DNA of 12,664 nt from Deltaproteobacteria bacterium (GCA_021737245.1 JAIPEI010000059.1:1-12664); one strand, 5' to 3'; counted from the stretch's first letter, positions 5,918 to 12,664 are shown. A program made the numbers and translations. The notes: generated by a model from the sequence alone, not told the origin.

Positions 5918-6289
5918 ATGGCACGAGACGAAGAGATTCCATTGGATGACCCAAAGCAGGCGATGAAGAACAACCCATGCGAACACCAGGACCGGGAGAA
6001 GGGTTGAAAGGACGGGTGACCCCCTGCCACGCCGGCCGGCGGCCGGCGCACGCTGACGTTTCCCGATGACACAAGGGTCGCTGTCACGGGCCTGGATGGC
6101 ATCATGGCCGAGCTTTTCTCCGAGGGGAGAGACGCGACCGATGAGACGGCCGAAGAGATTATTCAAAGGCTGGAAGTCGAAAGGAACTACATCCCATCGT
6201 CCGAATCGGTCCGGCGGGAGTACGCATACGTCCTGCTCAAGGAGTACCGGAAGCACCTGAGATCAGCCACTGAGGGAACGGAGACATGA
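5918..6289 (+). CDS. Small ars-cluster protein with two in-frame UGAs (Sec30, Sec34)
   Basis: ATG 5918, with GAGGAGG 7 nt upstream, opens a frame that is continuous to TGA 6287-6289 except for UGA at 6005-6007 and 6017-6019; the full product would be 123 residues. The N terminus is charged with one Cys (NNPCEHQDREKG), then U30-KDG-U34-PPATPAGG, then a compact domain: RRTLTFPDDTRVAVTGLDG, IMAELFSEG, NYIPSS and EYAYVLLKEYRKHL. This domain resembles small proteins I recall from ars-type operons that carry a Cys-rich N-terminal segment; I cannot give a verified family name. The domain begins well before any possible internal start (first ATG 6104, which would cut it in the middle), which argues for recoding. 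A single strong hairpin lies 18 nt after the second UGA and 30 nt after the first. The next gene, arsC, starts 5 nt after its stop. Confidence 0.7.
6030..6048 (+). promoter_or_regulatory. Candidate bacterial SECIS hairpin for the double-UGA gene
   Basis: CGCCGGCC (6030-6037) and GGCCGGCG (6041-6048) form a perfect 8-bp stem around the loop GGC. The loop starts with GG, 18 nt after UGA 6017-6019 and 30 nt after UGA 6005-6007, so one element could serve both codons. The geometry closely parallels the hairpin at 3763-3782. Caution: the sequence is very GC-rich, where such hairpins also arise by chance. Confidence 0.55.
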
Positions 6290-6293
6290 GGGT

Positions 6294-6728
6294 ATGAAAA
6301 AGACCAACATCCTGTTTCTGTGCACGGGCAACTCCTGCAGGAGCCAGATGGCCGAGGCCTGGACGAACCTCCTGAAGGGAGACCTTTTTTCGGCCTACTC
6401 GGCCGGCGTGAAGCCCAAGGGGGTGGATCCCAGGGCGGTGAGGGCCATGGCCGAGGCGGGGGTCGACATCTCGACGCAAAGGTCGAAGGACATCGACGCA
6501 CTCGGGGACCTCGAGTTCGACTACGTGGTCACGCTCTGCGACAACGCAAAGGAGGCCTGCCCCTTCTTCCCCGCCAATGTGAGGCTCATTCACAGAGGGT
6601 TTGACGACCCGCCAAGTCTTGCCGTGAATGCTGAGAATGAAGAGGAAGCCATGTCGCACTACCGGCGTGTGAGGGATGAGATCAGGGCGTTTGTCGAGCG
6701 GTTCCCTGACGCGCTCTCAGCTCTATGA
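6294..6728 (+). CDS. arsC: Thioredoxin-coupled arsenate reductase
   Basis: A 144-residue protein of the low-molecular-weight phosphatase-like ArsC class, which reduces arsenate to arsenite in the cytoplasm. It has the P-loop C10-TGNSCRS at residues 10-17, the resolving pair C82 and C89 in VVTLCDNAKEACPFFP, and the D105-PP motif carrying the general acid. The cysteine numbering (10, 82, 89) is the same as in the well-studied plasmid pI258 ArsC of Staphylococcus aureus. Catalysis runs through a Cys10-Cys82-Cys89 disulfide cascade re-reduced by thioredoxin. The start at ATG 6294 lies 5 nt after the previous stop. The product arsenite would be exported by the ACR3 pump encoded upstream. Confidence 0.95.
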   Translation: MKKTNILFLCTGNSCRSQMAEAWTNLLKGDLFSAYSAGVKPKGVDPRAVRAMAEAGVDISTQRSKDIDALGDLEFDYVVTLCDNAKEACPFFPANVRLIHRGFDDPPSLAVNAENEEEAMSHYRRVRDEIRAFVERFPDALSAL

Positions 6729-6807
6729 GGTCCTTTTCGAAGGCCTGGTATTGTTCCTGATTCTTCTGTGGCTGACCAGGCGAAGAAGAGGGCGGAGGTC
6801 TTTCCTC

Positions 6808-6836
6808 TTGATTTCCAAGTCGCGGTCAAGTTAGTA
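6808..6836 (+). promoter_or_regulatory. Promoter-like element (TTGATT-17-TTAGTA)
   Basis: TTGATT (6808-6813) is followed after 17 nt by TTAGTA (6831-6836); TATAAA overlaps at 6835-6840. The surrounding CTTTCCTCTTGATTTCC (6800-6816) recurs at 8954 and 10630. It lies just before the tRNA-Ser remnant. It may be the former promoter of that tRNA, or may now drive the caspase-like gene. Confidence 0.45.
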
Positions 6837-6898
6837 TAAAAATCCAAACAGGTGAATGGAAGTAAAGGCAGATAAATAAGTAAGTTATAGCGCCATGT

Positions 6899-6926
6899 GT
6901 GGGCTCGAATCCCACCCTTTCCGACA
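6899..6926 (+). pseudogene. tRNA-Ser 3' end remnant
   Basis: GTGGG-CTCGAAT-CCCAC (6899-6915) is a perfect T arm with a 7-nt loop, followed by CCTTTCC (6916-6922, acceptor 3' strand), G and ACA where CCA would be. T-arm plus CCTTTCCG matches the 3' end common in tRNA-Ser genes, and the preceding bases resemble a long variable arm. No matching GGAAAGG acceptor strand, D arm or anticodon arm is found upstream. The TTC to CTC change in the T loop and CCA to ACA also indicate decay. Such fragments arise by deletion or by integration at a tRNA gene. Confidence 0.6.
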
Positions 6927-7105
6927 CTCCTGATGGCGCTGCAAGTGAAGCTCCTCGAGCCGTTTAATTTGGTTCTATCAGGCGGATGGGTCCAGTCACC
7001 GGATGATTTCCAGGTTGGACAACTCAAGTCCGGCACGGGATGAGTGGCGATCCAAGGGGGAGAGCCACGGATCGTGCATGCCGGCCACTCGGGCCGTTTC
7101 TCTGC

Positions 7106-7140
7106 GGGAGGAAGGAAAGAAGGAAAAGAAGGAAAGGAGA
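7106..7140 (+). repeat. 35-nt homopurine tract
   Basis: An uninterrupted A/G run ends 6 nt before ATG 7147. It contains several overlapping GGAG/AAGGA units, the last of which acts as ribosome-binding site for the caspase-like gene. Confidence 0.6.
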
Positions 7141-7146
7141 CCACTC

Positions 7147-8856
7147 ATGACGCATCACGCCGTCATCTTACGGCTCTGTCTCGCGTCCATCACGGTTTTC
7201 CTGTGGATCAGCCCCGCCCCCGCTTCCCAGCGGGGCCTGGAGCTCACCACCCAGCCCTCCTTCCTCAATGAAGCCCTGGGCACTTATCACGCCCTTATCA
7301 TCGGAATCGACAAGTACCGGGAATGGAACCATCTTCAAACCGCGGTCAAGGACGCCGTCGCGCTCCGGAACGTCCTGGTCGAGAGCTACGGCTTCGACGA
7401 GAAGAACGTCCGGCTGAGAACCGACGAGGAGGCCACCCGGCTTCGAATCATCAGCGACCTTCGGGAGCTGGCCGCAGATCTAGGAGAGACGGACAACCTT
7501 CTCGTTTACTTCGCCGGTCACGGTCAGCTCGACGACCTCACGGGCGACGGCTACTGGATCCCGGTCGAGGGTGAGCTGAAAAACCCGGGGACCTGGATCT
7601 CGCAGGCGACGATCAAAGGCATCCTCGGGTCGGAAAAGGCCCGGGCCAAGAACGTGGTGGTGATCGCGGACTCCTGTTACAGCGGTACGCTTCTCCGGGG
7701 AGGTCCCTCACTCCTGAAGATTGAGGGCGGCGCATACCTCGACAAGCTCGCCGAAGCGGCCTCCAAACGCTCCCGGCAGGTGATCACCTCGGGCGGCCTG
7801 GAGCCGGTGGCCGACGGCGGCCGGGACGGGCACAGCCTGTTCGCCTACTACCTGATCAAGGCACTCCGTGAAAACGACCGGGAGGTGGTTGACCTGGAGA
7901 ACCTGTTTCACACGCGGGTCTGGGCCCCCGTGACCCAGATCGGCGGGCAGCGCCCGAACGTGGGACGGCTCAAGACGCCCATGGATGAGGACGGCCAGTT
8001 TGTTCTCAAAAACCGGGGCCTCGAAAAGAGAAGGGCGGCCCTTGCCGCGGAAGAGGCCCGGGAGCGGGACAGGACGGACGCGCGGCCTCGCGGGGAGGCC
8101 GGGGAGTGGGATCGGCTGGAAGCTGAAAGGAGACTGCTGGAGGCCGAGCGCAGGCAGCTGGAGGAGGAGCGCAGGCTCCTGAAGGAGCGCAAGACCCTGG
8201 AAGCCGAGCGGCTGGCCCTTGAAAAGGAAAAGCAGCTCATGGCCGTCGAGGCCGAACGAAAGCGACTGGAAAAAGAGAAGGATCGTATCGGCACGCCGGA
8301 GCCCGAGGCCGAATCAGCCCCCCGGGTCACATCCCTTCCCCCGGCGGGTGCGCCTCCCCCTCCGGCACCTGCGGACGGCGGGATCACCGTGGGGGTGCTG
8401 CCCTGGCGTTTCGACCATCGCACCCACCTTACCAACAAAATATCCCCGAAATTCAGCTTCGACATCGTTGCCGCCGAGCTTGCCGAGACCCGGGAGTTCC
8501 GGCTGACCCACTCGGCCTACCCCGCCGAGGGCACCGCCGCCCAAGGCGTCCGAATGGTCTCACTTTCCTCCGAGGAGGGAGAAAGCCTGTGGGTCAAGCA
8601 GGGCGTCTTCTCGAAAACCAGGCTCGACACCAAGGCCGCTGCCTCCATCGGGCGCAGGCTGGGCGTGGATCTGGTGTTCATGCTCCACGTCACCTCCTCA
8701 GGCGCAGGTCCCGAGATCGCGGTCAGCATCATCGACACGAGCACCGGCCGGGTGTTCACGGAAACGCGGGCCTGTTATTCTCTGGCTTACCTGAGCAATC
8801 TGGCTCAAATAACCGAAAGACAGCTCCATCAATATCTGGTGGAGACGAGTCCATAA
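7147..8856 (+). CDS. Exported caspase-like (peptidase C14) protein with coiled coil
   Basis: A 569-residue protein. ATG 7147 has AAAGGAG 8 nt upstream and begins a signal peptide (residues 1-27, LCLASITVFLWISPAPAS). Residues about 46-288 are a caspase-fold domain: ALIIGIDKY first strand, YFAGHGQ with catalytic His125 and VVVIADSCYSG with catalytic Cys177, so the dyad is intact. Residues about 290-382 are highly charged and repetitive (LEAERR, LEEERR, LEKEK), predicted as a long coiled coil. A Pro-rich linker (about 390-410) leads to a C-terminal domain (ITVGVLPW to the end) resembling exported proteins such as CsgG/FlgO or TolB-N types by pattern only (GRRLGVDLVFMLHV, VSIIDTSTGRVF). Bacterial caspase-like proteins are Arg/Lys-type proteases or signalling modules; an exported one may act in the envelope. 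The substrate is unknown. Confidence 0.85.
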   Translation: MTHHAVILRLCLASITVFLWISPAPASQRGLELTTQPSFLNEALGTYHALIIGIDKYREWNHLQTAVKDAVALRNVLVESYGFDEKNVRLRTDEEATRLRIISDLRELAADLGETDNLLVYFAGHGQLDDLTGDGYWIPVEGELKNPGTWISQATIKGILGSEKARAKNVVVIADSCYSGTLLRGGPSLLKIEGGAYLDKLAEAASKRSRQVITSGGLEPVADGGRDGHSLFAYYLIKALRENDREVVDLENLFHTRVWAPVTQIGGQRPNVGRLKTPMDEDGQFVLKNRGLEKRRAALAAEEARERDRTDARPRGEAGEWDRLEAERRLLEAERRQLEEERRLLKERKTLEAERLALEKEKQLMAVEAERKRLEKEKDRIGTPEPEAESAPRVTSLPPAGAPPPPAPADGGITVGVLPWRFDHRTHLTNKISPKFSFDIVAAELAETREFRLTHSAYPAEGTAAQGVRMVSLSSEEGESLWVKQGVFSKTRLDTKAAASIGRRLGVDLVFMLHVTSSGAGPEIAVSIIDTSTGRVFTETRACYSLAYLSNLAQITERQLHQYLVETSP

Positions 8857-8961
8857 CGACCGGGTTTCCGATTCGGCGCTGCATTCCCGGAAGGGACGGA
8901 CCTTCGGGTCATACCAGGCTCAGACACCCCGCCCCTGTCGAAGCGTTGAATTCCTTTCCCC

Positions 8962-8990
8962 TTGATTTCCGGTCGGGTATCCAGTAACAT
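8962..8990 (+). promoter_or_regulatory. Promoter, TTGATT-17-TAACAT
   Basis: TTGATT (8962-8967) and TAACAT (8985-8990) are separated by 17 nt, the optimal sigma-70 spacing. It shares the 17-nt upstream motif (8954-8970) and the sequence TCCAGTAACAT with the element at 10638. It lies in the 278-nt gap before the dehydrogenase gene, leaving a leader of about 135 nt. No convincing ORF or RNA was found in that leader. Confidence 0.6.
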
Positions 8991-9134
8991 AGAGATCAGC
9001 TGACTTCGGCTAATTGAATAATGAAAACAGTGTCTTGGCCTTGTTGATGGGATCGGGTCCCCTCCGTTGACAAGGTCGAACGGCGCACCGGTCGGCATCC
9101 GCAACCGAACGAGGAGGGAAGTGAGGTCCCGGTC

Positions 9135-10073
9135 ATGAGCAACCCGAGGACGGCCGTGGTGGGAATCGGAGCGACGGGTGCGGTGCTGGCCGCATCCTTG
9201 CTCGCGCGACATCCCGAAACGGTGCTCGTGGATCCCAGGCCCGGCCTGGAAGAGGCGGTTAAAAGGAACGGGATTCGGATTTCCGGTATCATGGACATCC
9301 AGGTGGGGGTCGAGCATTTCGTGGACGGGATCGAAAAGCTGGGACCCTACGATCCGGATCTCGTTTTCGTGTCCACAAAGACCTTCCATCTGCCGGGCGT
9401 CCTGGAGGCGTTGGAAAAGGCGGTCAAGCCCGGCGCGAAGATCGTCAGCACCCACAACGGCCTGGGCACGGAGGACCTCATCGCCGAACGGTTCGGGCCC
9501 GAAGCCGCCTTTCGAATGTCCCTGAACTACGGGGTCTCCCTGAAAGGGCCGAGCCATGTCGAGATGGCCTTTTTCAACCGGCCCAATCATTTGGGAGCCC
9601 TGGTCCCGGACAACCGGGAGATCGGCCTCCGGATGGCCGAGGCGATCTCGGCCGGCGGGCTGGAAACCGAGTTCGTGGAGGACATCAAGCGGTACGTCTG
9701 GAAAAAGATGATCATGAAGTGCACCATGGCATCCATCTGCGCGGTCACGGACAGGACCATCAAGGAGGCCCTTGCATTTCCTCCCACCCGGGAGATCGCA
9801 GAGGGATGTTTCCGCGAGATCCTTGCCGTGGCCGGGGCAAAGGGGTATGCCCTGGGCGAAGACTACCTCGAGCAGGCATTGGCTTATCTCGAGGAGGTCG
9901 GGGTTCACAAGGACTCCATGTGCGTGGACGTTGCAAACAAAACCCGGACGGAGATCGATTTTCTGGGGGGCAAGGTCGTCGAGTACGGAAAAGAGACCGG
10001 CGTGCCCACGCCTTTCTACATCGTCATGACCAACCTGGTGAAGGCGATCGAGGACAGCTACTCGAACCCCTGA
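9135..10073 (+). CDS. Ketopantoate reductase (ApbA/PanE) family dehydrogenase
   Basis: A 312-residue cytoplasmic NAD(P)-dependent dehydrogenase of normal family length. The N-terminal Rossmann fold starts at once with VVGIGATGAVLAASLLA (glycine-rich dinucleotide loop, residues 9-15), followed by VFVSTKTFHL and VSTHNGLGTEDLIAERFG, matching the conserved NG...E segment. The C-terminal helical domain contains VWKKMIMKCTMASICAVTD, with the family's catalytic Lys, and the hallmark TEIDFLGGKVVEYGKETGVPTPFY. PanE makes pantoate for coenzyme A, but many paralogues of this fold act on other 2-keto acids, and no pantothenate genes are adjacent. I therefore leave the symbol empty. ATG 9135 has GAGG about 8 nt upstream. 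Confidence 0.88.
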   Translation: MSNPRTAVVGIGATGAVLAASLLARHPETVLVDPRPGLEEAVKRNGIRISGIMDIQVGVEHFVDGIEKLGPYDPDLVFVSTKTFHLPGVLEALEKAVKPGAKIVSTHNGLGTEDLIAERFGPEAAFRMSLNYGVSLKGPSHVEMAFFNRPNHLGALVPDNREIGLRMAEAISAGGLETEFVEDIKRYVWKKMIMKCTMASICAVTDRTIKEALAFPPTREIAEGCFREILAVAGAKGYALGEDYLEQALAYLEEVGVHKDSMCVDVANKTRTEIDFLGGKVVEYGKETGVPTPFYIVMTNLVKAIEDSYSNP

Positions 10074-10130
10074 TGATGAATGGTCGATCGGGGACGGTTG
10101 AAGATCGATCCGGCCGGTTTCCGGAGGGGG

Positions 10131-10607
10131 ATGAAGGTGAAAGGAAAACGCAATTCAGGTCTGTTCTGTTTTCTGTTTTGCCTCTGCTTTATTGTGCCGG
10201 GATGCTCGGGTTACGGGAAAATCACAACACAAAGAGGGGAGGCGGCAAGGGTAACGATCGAGCAGCTGATCACGGAAATCGAGCGCTATGATGTGTACTT
10301 CATGGAGGCGGACCGCCGGTGCTCTTCCTCGCTCATTTTCGACCCGAGGGAAGACGACAGGGTCCTGAGATCGAGCCAGTGGCGGGAGATCGGGCCGGAA
10401 GAATCGCTCTCCGATTTTCTCTATCGCGTGGAACGGCTGTGGAACGCCGAGGTGTACCTCCTGCTCGGACCGGACGGGCGGCATTTCGGTTTCCTGTATG
10501 CCGCCGGCAGGAACAGGATCTACTCGAAAGCGATCGACAGCCGGACTCTGGAGCTTTACATGAAGGCCACACCCTGTTCGTCCGGCCCCGGTCCTTCCGG
10601 CCCGTGA
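10131..10607 (+). CDS. Putative small lipoprotein, unknown function
   Basis: A 158-residue protein. ATG 10131 or GTG 10137 is preferred because a lipoprotein-type signal follows directly (FCFLFCLCFIVPGC, acceptor Cys25), although a start at 10080 is open in frame. GGAGG at 10123-10127 fits GTG 10137 better than ATG 10131. The mature part (about 133 residues) has one long acidic helix (VTIEQLITEIERYDVYFMEA) and no motif that I recognise. It starts shortly after the dehydrogenase and may share its transcript. It looks like an orphan envelope protein. Confidence 0.6.
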   Translation: MKVKGKRNSGLFCFLFCLCFIVPGCSGYGKITTQRGEAARVTIEQLITEIERYDVYFMEADRRCSSSLIFDPREDDRVLRSSQWREIGPEESLSDFLYRVERLWNAEVYLLLGPDGRHFGFLYAAGRNRIYSKAIDSRTLELYMKATPCSSGPGPSGP

Positions 10608-10637
10608 TTTTCGTCATCGTCGAGTCCGCCTTTCCTC

Positions 10638-10666
10638 TTGCTTTCCCATGGCGCGTCCAGTAACAT
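10638..10666 (+). promoter_or_regulatory. Promoter upstream of tRNA-Ser, TTGCTT-17-TAACAT
   Basis: TTGCTT (10638-10643) and TAACAT (10661-10666) are 17 nt apart, inside the third copy of the CTTTCC-CTTG-TTTCC motif (10630-10646). It would transcribe the tRNA-Ser gene, and possibly dnaX behind it, with a leader of about 125 nt. Confidence 0.6.
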
Positions 10667-10796
10667 CCCCGCTTCATCGAAGCTTACCGGGCCGCGCACC
10701 GGGGGCGGAAAAAACCCTGCAGGAGGGATCACCCGGTGTAAACGAGAGCATGGGTAAGCGAGCAGGAACACGCCGGTTTGCCGCAGGCGTGCATGC

Positions 10797-10890
10797 GGAG
10801 AGATGTCCGAGCTGGCCGAAGGAGCGCGATTGGAAATCGCGTGTACCGCTAAACGCGGTACCGAGGGTTCGAATCCCTCTCTCTCCGCCA
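10797..10890 (+). tRNA. tRNA-Ser (anticodon GGA)
   Basis: A complete cloverleaf can be drawn. Acceptor GGAGAGA (10797-10803) pairs with TCTCTCC (10880-10886), followed by G and an encoded CCA (10888-10890). The anticodon arm has loop TTGGAAA with anticodon GGA, which reads UCC and UCU. A long variable arm (TACCGC-TAAAC-GCGGTA) is typical of class II tRNA-Ser. The T arm is GAGGG-TTCGAAT-CCCTC (10863-10879). Confidence 0.95.
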
Positions 10891-10954
10891 TTTTTGTTTC
10901 TCCGGCCTGTTGTTTCGATGACCGCGGCCGCTGAGCACGTTCAGAGGATTCGGT

Positions 10955-12634
10955 ATGGCATATGAAGTGCTGGCCAGGAAGTGGAGGCCCCAGGTCTTTG
11001 AGGACGTCGTGGGCCAGGATCACATCACCGGGACCCTGGTCAACGCCCTCAAGACCGACCGGCTCGCACACGCCTATCTCTTCAGCGGGGCGAGGGGCGT
11101 GGGAAAGACCTCCGTGGCCCGCATCCTCGCCAAGGCCCTGAACTGTGCCCATGGTGAGCCCGGCGTTCCCTGCAATCAATGCACCTCCTGCCTGGAGATC
11201 ACCGGCGGGTCCTCCGTGGACGTCCAGGAGATCGACGGCGCCTCGAACCGTGGCATCGACGAGATCCGGGAGCTGCGGGAAAACATCCGCTACATGCCCT
11301 CGTCGAGCCGCTACCGCATCTACATCATCGACGAGGTCCACATGCTCACCAAGGAGGCCTTCAACGCGCTTCTCAAGACCCTGGAGGAGCCGCCTCCCCA
11401 CGTGAAGTTCTTCTTTGCCACCACCGAACCCCACAAGGTCCCCGTCACCATTCTCAGCCGCTGCCAGCGCTTCGATTTCAAGCGGATCCCCCCGGCCCTG
11501 ATCGTGGACCAGCTCGGCAGAATCGCGCAGGCCGAAGGCATCACGGTCAGCCGGGAAGGCCTGGCCCTGATCGCCCGGGAGGCCCGGGGGGGGATGCGCG
11601 ATGCGGAGAGCCTCCTCGACCAGGTCCTCTCCTTCACCGGGACGGAGGCGGCGGACCGGCAGATCACGGACATTCTGGGGATCGTGGATCGGGACCTGAT
11701 CTTCGAGGCGTCCAACGCCGTGATCGAAGGGGATGCCGAAACCTGCATCCGCCTCGTGGAGCGGATCTACAATCGCGGCTGCGACATCAAGGAGTTCTAC
11801 CAGGCCCTCATGGAGCAGTTCAGAAACCTCCTGGTCAGCCTCATCGTGGCGGACGGCGACCTTCTCGACATGACCGAGAGCGACCGGGAGGCACTCCGGA
11901 CCCAGGCCCGGCGGGCGGGAAGGGAAAAGCTCCAGCAGGTGCTGACCGTGCTCATCCGGCGGGAGGAGGACCTCCGGTACACCTCCAGCCCGCGGCTCAT
12001 CCTGGAGACCCTGCTGATCAAGCTTTGCCACATGGATGAGATCCTCGGCTTCGAGGAGCTGATGGAAAAGCTCGGCGCGCTCGAGGCCCGGCTCGCAGGG
12101 GAGCCCGGTCCGGCATACAGCCCCGCCATGGAGCCTTCTGCGGCCTCGATTCGGGAGCCGGCCGCCGCCCCGGACCAGCGCCCGGATGTGCCTGAAGCGG
12201 AGCCGCCCCCGCCACCCTCTCCAGGCGGGTGGGACGCCTTCATGGCGTTCCTGGGCGACCGGAACCGCGCCATGGCCAACGTGCTTCGCCAGTGGCGGTT
12301 CGTGGGGCTCGAGGGAGAGACCCTGGAGATCGAGCGGGGCGCCAACCCGTTCTCCGCCACCTACCTGGACGAGCAGGAACGGTTGACCCGGCTCACGGAC
12401 CTGGCCCGCGAGTTCTTCGGGCGCGCGCTGAAGATCCGCATCTCCGGGGACCGCAACCCCCCGGCGAAGAAGCCTGTCAAGGAGGAGGAGGAGCCGGACG
12501 GAGCCGGGACGGAGCCATCGGCCGGCGGGGCCGTCCCGCGGCCGGTCCAGGATGTGCTCCGGATCTTCCAGGGAGAGCTTCGAGAGGAGGCCCCGTCCGC
12601 GTCCGGCGATGCGGAGGGGCAGGATTCGCACTAG
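10955..12634 (+). CDS. dnaX: DNA polymerase III subunit gamma/tau
   Basis: A 559-residue clamp-loader ATPase, which loads the sliding clamp at the replication fork. ATG 10955 follows AGAGGA at 10943-10948. The conserved start YEVLARKWRPQVFEDVVGQ is followed by Walker A GARGVGKT (45-52), zinc ligands C64, C73, C76 and C79, Walker B IIDEVHM (124-130), sensor 1 ATTEP (155-159) and the SRC motif with the arginine finger R169. Residues about 180-360 are the AAA+ lid and collar. A Pro-rich, probably disordered stretch (about 385-430) leads to a tau-like C-terminal domain. I see no A-AAA-AAG slippery run, so there is no sign of the E. coli-type frameshift that makes gamma. It lies 64 nt after tRNA-Ser. 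Confidence 0.95.
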   Translation: MAYEVLARKWRPQVFEDVVGQDHITGTLVNALKTDRLAHAYLFSGARGVGKTSVARILAKALNCAHGEPGVPCNQCTSCLEITGGSSVDVQEIDGASNRGIDEIRELRENIRYMPSSSRYRIYIIDEVHMLTKEAFNALLKTLEEPPPHVKFFFATTEPHKVPVTILSRCQRFDFKRIPPALIVDQLGRIAQAEGITVSREGLALIAREARGGMRDAESLLDQVLSFTGTEAADRQITDILGIVDRDLIFEASNAVIEGDAETCIRLVERIYNRGCDIKEFYQALMEQFRNLLVSLIVADGDLLDMTESDREALRTQARRAGREKLQQVLTVLIRREEDLRYTSSPRLILETLLIKLCHMDEILGFEELMEKLGALEARLAGEPGPAYSPAMEPSAASIREPAAAPDQRPDVPEAEPPPPPSPGGWDAFMAFLGDRNRAMANVLRQWRFVGLEGETLEIERGANPFSATYLDEQERLTRLTDLAREFFGRALKIRISGDRNPPAKKPVKEEEEPDGAGTEPSAGGAVPRPVQDVLRIFQGELREEAPSASGDAEGQDSH

Positions 12635-12652
12635 GACGAAGGAGGAGACGAC

Positions 12653-12664
12653 GTGAAAGGTAAA
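12653..12664 (+). CDS. ybaB: Start of next gene, probably YbaB/EbfC nucleoid-associated protein
   Basis: GTG 12653 is preceded by a strong AAGGAGG at 12639-12645 with 7 nt spacing; only four codons (MKGK) are inside the window. The identity rests on the very common dnaX-ybaB-recR gene order, not on the sequence itself. Confidence 0.4.

Larger units (their letters stand above)
6729..7146. other. Non-coding gap of 418 bp between arsC and the caspase-like gene
   Basis: No convincing gene is visible. The part around 6815-6895 is clearly AT-richer than its surroundings. The gap holds a promoter-like element, a tRNA-Ser 3' remnant and a homopurine tract, listed separately. A small hairpin CCTT-TTCG-AAGG at 6732-6743 lies just after arsC but lacks a T tract. 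An in-frame upstream extension of the caspase-like gene from 7003 has no signal-peptide character and is not favoured. Confidence 0.6.

Noticed and set aside
6732..6743. CCTT-TTCG-AAGG hairpin after arsC as terminator
   Set aside because: Only 4 bp and no T tract follows.
6840..6898. A full tRNA gene ending at 6926
   Set aside because: No GGAAAGG acceptor strand, D arm or anticodon stem pairs in the upstream sequence; only the 3' part is recognisable.
8899..8910. GACC-TTCG-GGTC hairpin after the caspase-like gene as terminator
   Set aside because: Four base pairs only and no T tract; could be chance in GC-rich DNA.
10556..12631. Long minus-strand open frame of 691 codons opposite dnaX
   Set aside because: It is the antisense shadow of dnaX and the tRNA, caused by high GC at third codon positions; no recognisable domain.
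10955..12634. Programmed frameshift in dnaX producing a gamma form
   Set aside because: No A-AAA-AAG or similar slippery heptamer was seen in the expected region.

Overview
The window comes from a GC-rich, strongly coding bacterial chromosome. Several things point to an anaerobic deltaproteobacterium (Desulfobacterota-like): three reading frames appear to decode UGA as selenocysteine, an arsenic cluster is built around thiol and iron-sulfur redox proteins, and a tRNA-Ser - dnaX - (ybaB start) block sits at the right end. The taxonomic assignment is inference; no rRNA is present.

Left region (1-6728): one compact, co-directional arsenic/thiol-redox cluster. It contains the 3' end of a DUF318/UPF0718 (ArsP-like) permease, a truncated DGC-type zinc-binding mini-protein, an exported SurA-like/thioredoxin fusion, a membrane-anchored thioredoxin, a CcdA-type electron-transfer membrane protein, a PF04060-type Fe-S protein, a CopZ-N-terminal-like [2Fe-2S] protein, a DUF1573 protein, a 32-residue Met-rich peptide, an ACR3 arsenite efflux pump, a small ars-associated protein and a thioredoxin-coupled ArsC. 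Three of these genes are interrupted by in-frame UGA codons at positions where Cys is expected: UGA-Cys in the CopZ-like protein, UGA-Gly-Cys in the DUF1573 protein, and two UGAs four codons apart in the small protein before ArsC. Two of the three have a perfect 8-bp hairpin with a G-starting apical loop 18-19 nt after the UGA, as expected of a bacterial SECIS. An automatic annotation would split or truncate all three. The cluster reads as arsenate reduction (ArsC), arsenite export (ACR3, permease) and a cytoplasm-to-periplasm electron relay (CcdA, two thioredoxins), with selenoproteins as probable redox or metalloid-binding partners.

Middle region (6729-7146): a non-coding, locally AT-rich gap. 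It holds a promoter-like element, the 3' end of a decayed tRNA-Ser gene and a 35-nt homopurine tract. It may mark the edge of the arsenic cluster.

Right region (7147-12664): an exported caspase-like (peptidase C14) protein with a coiled coil, a ketopantoate-reductase-family dehydrogenase, a small putative lipoprotein, an intact tRNA-Ser(GGA), dnaX, and the first codons of the next gene (probably ybaB). A 17-nt promoter motif occurs three times (6800, 8954, 10630) with a constant 17-nt spacer to a -10-like hexamer.
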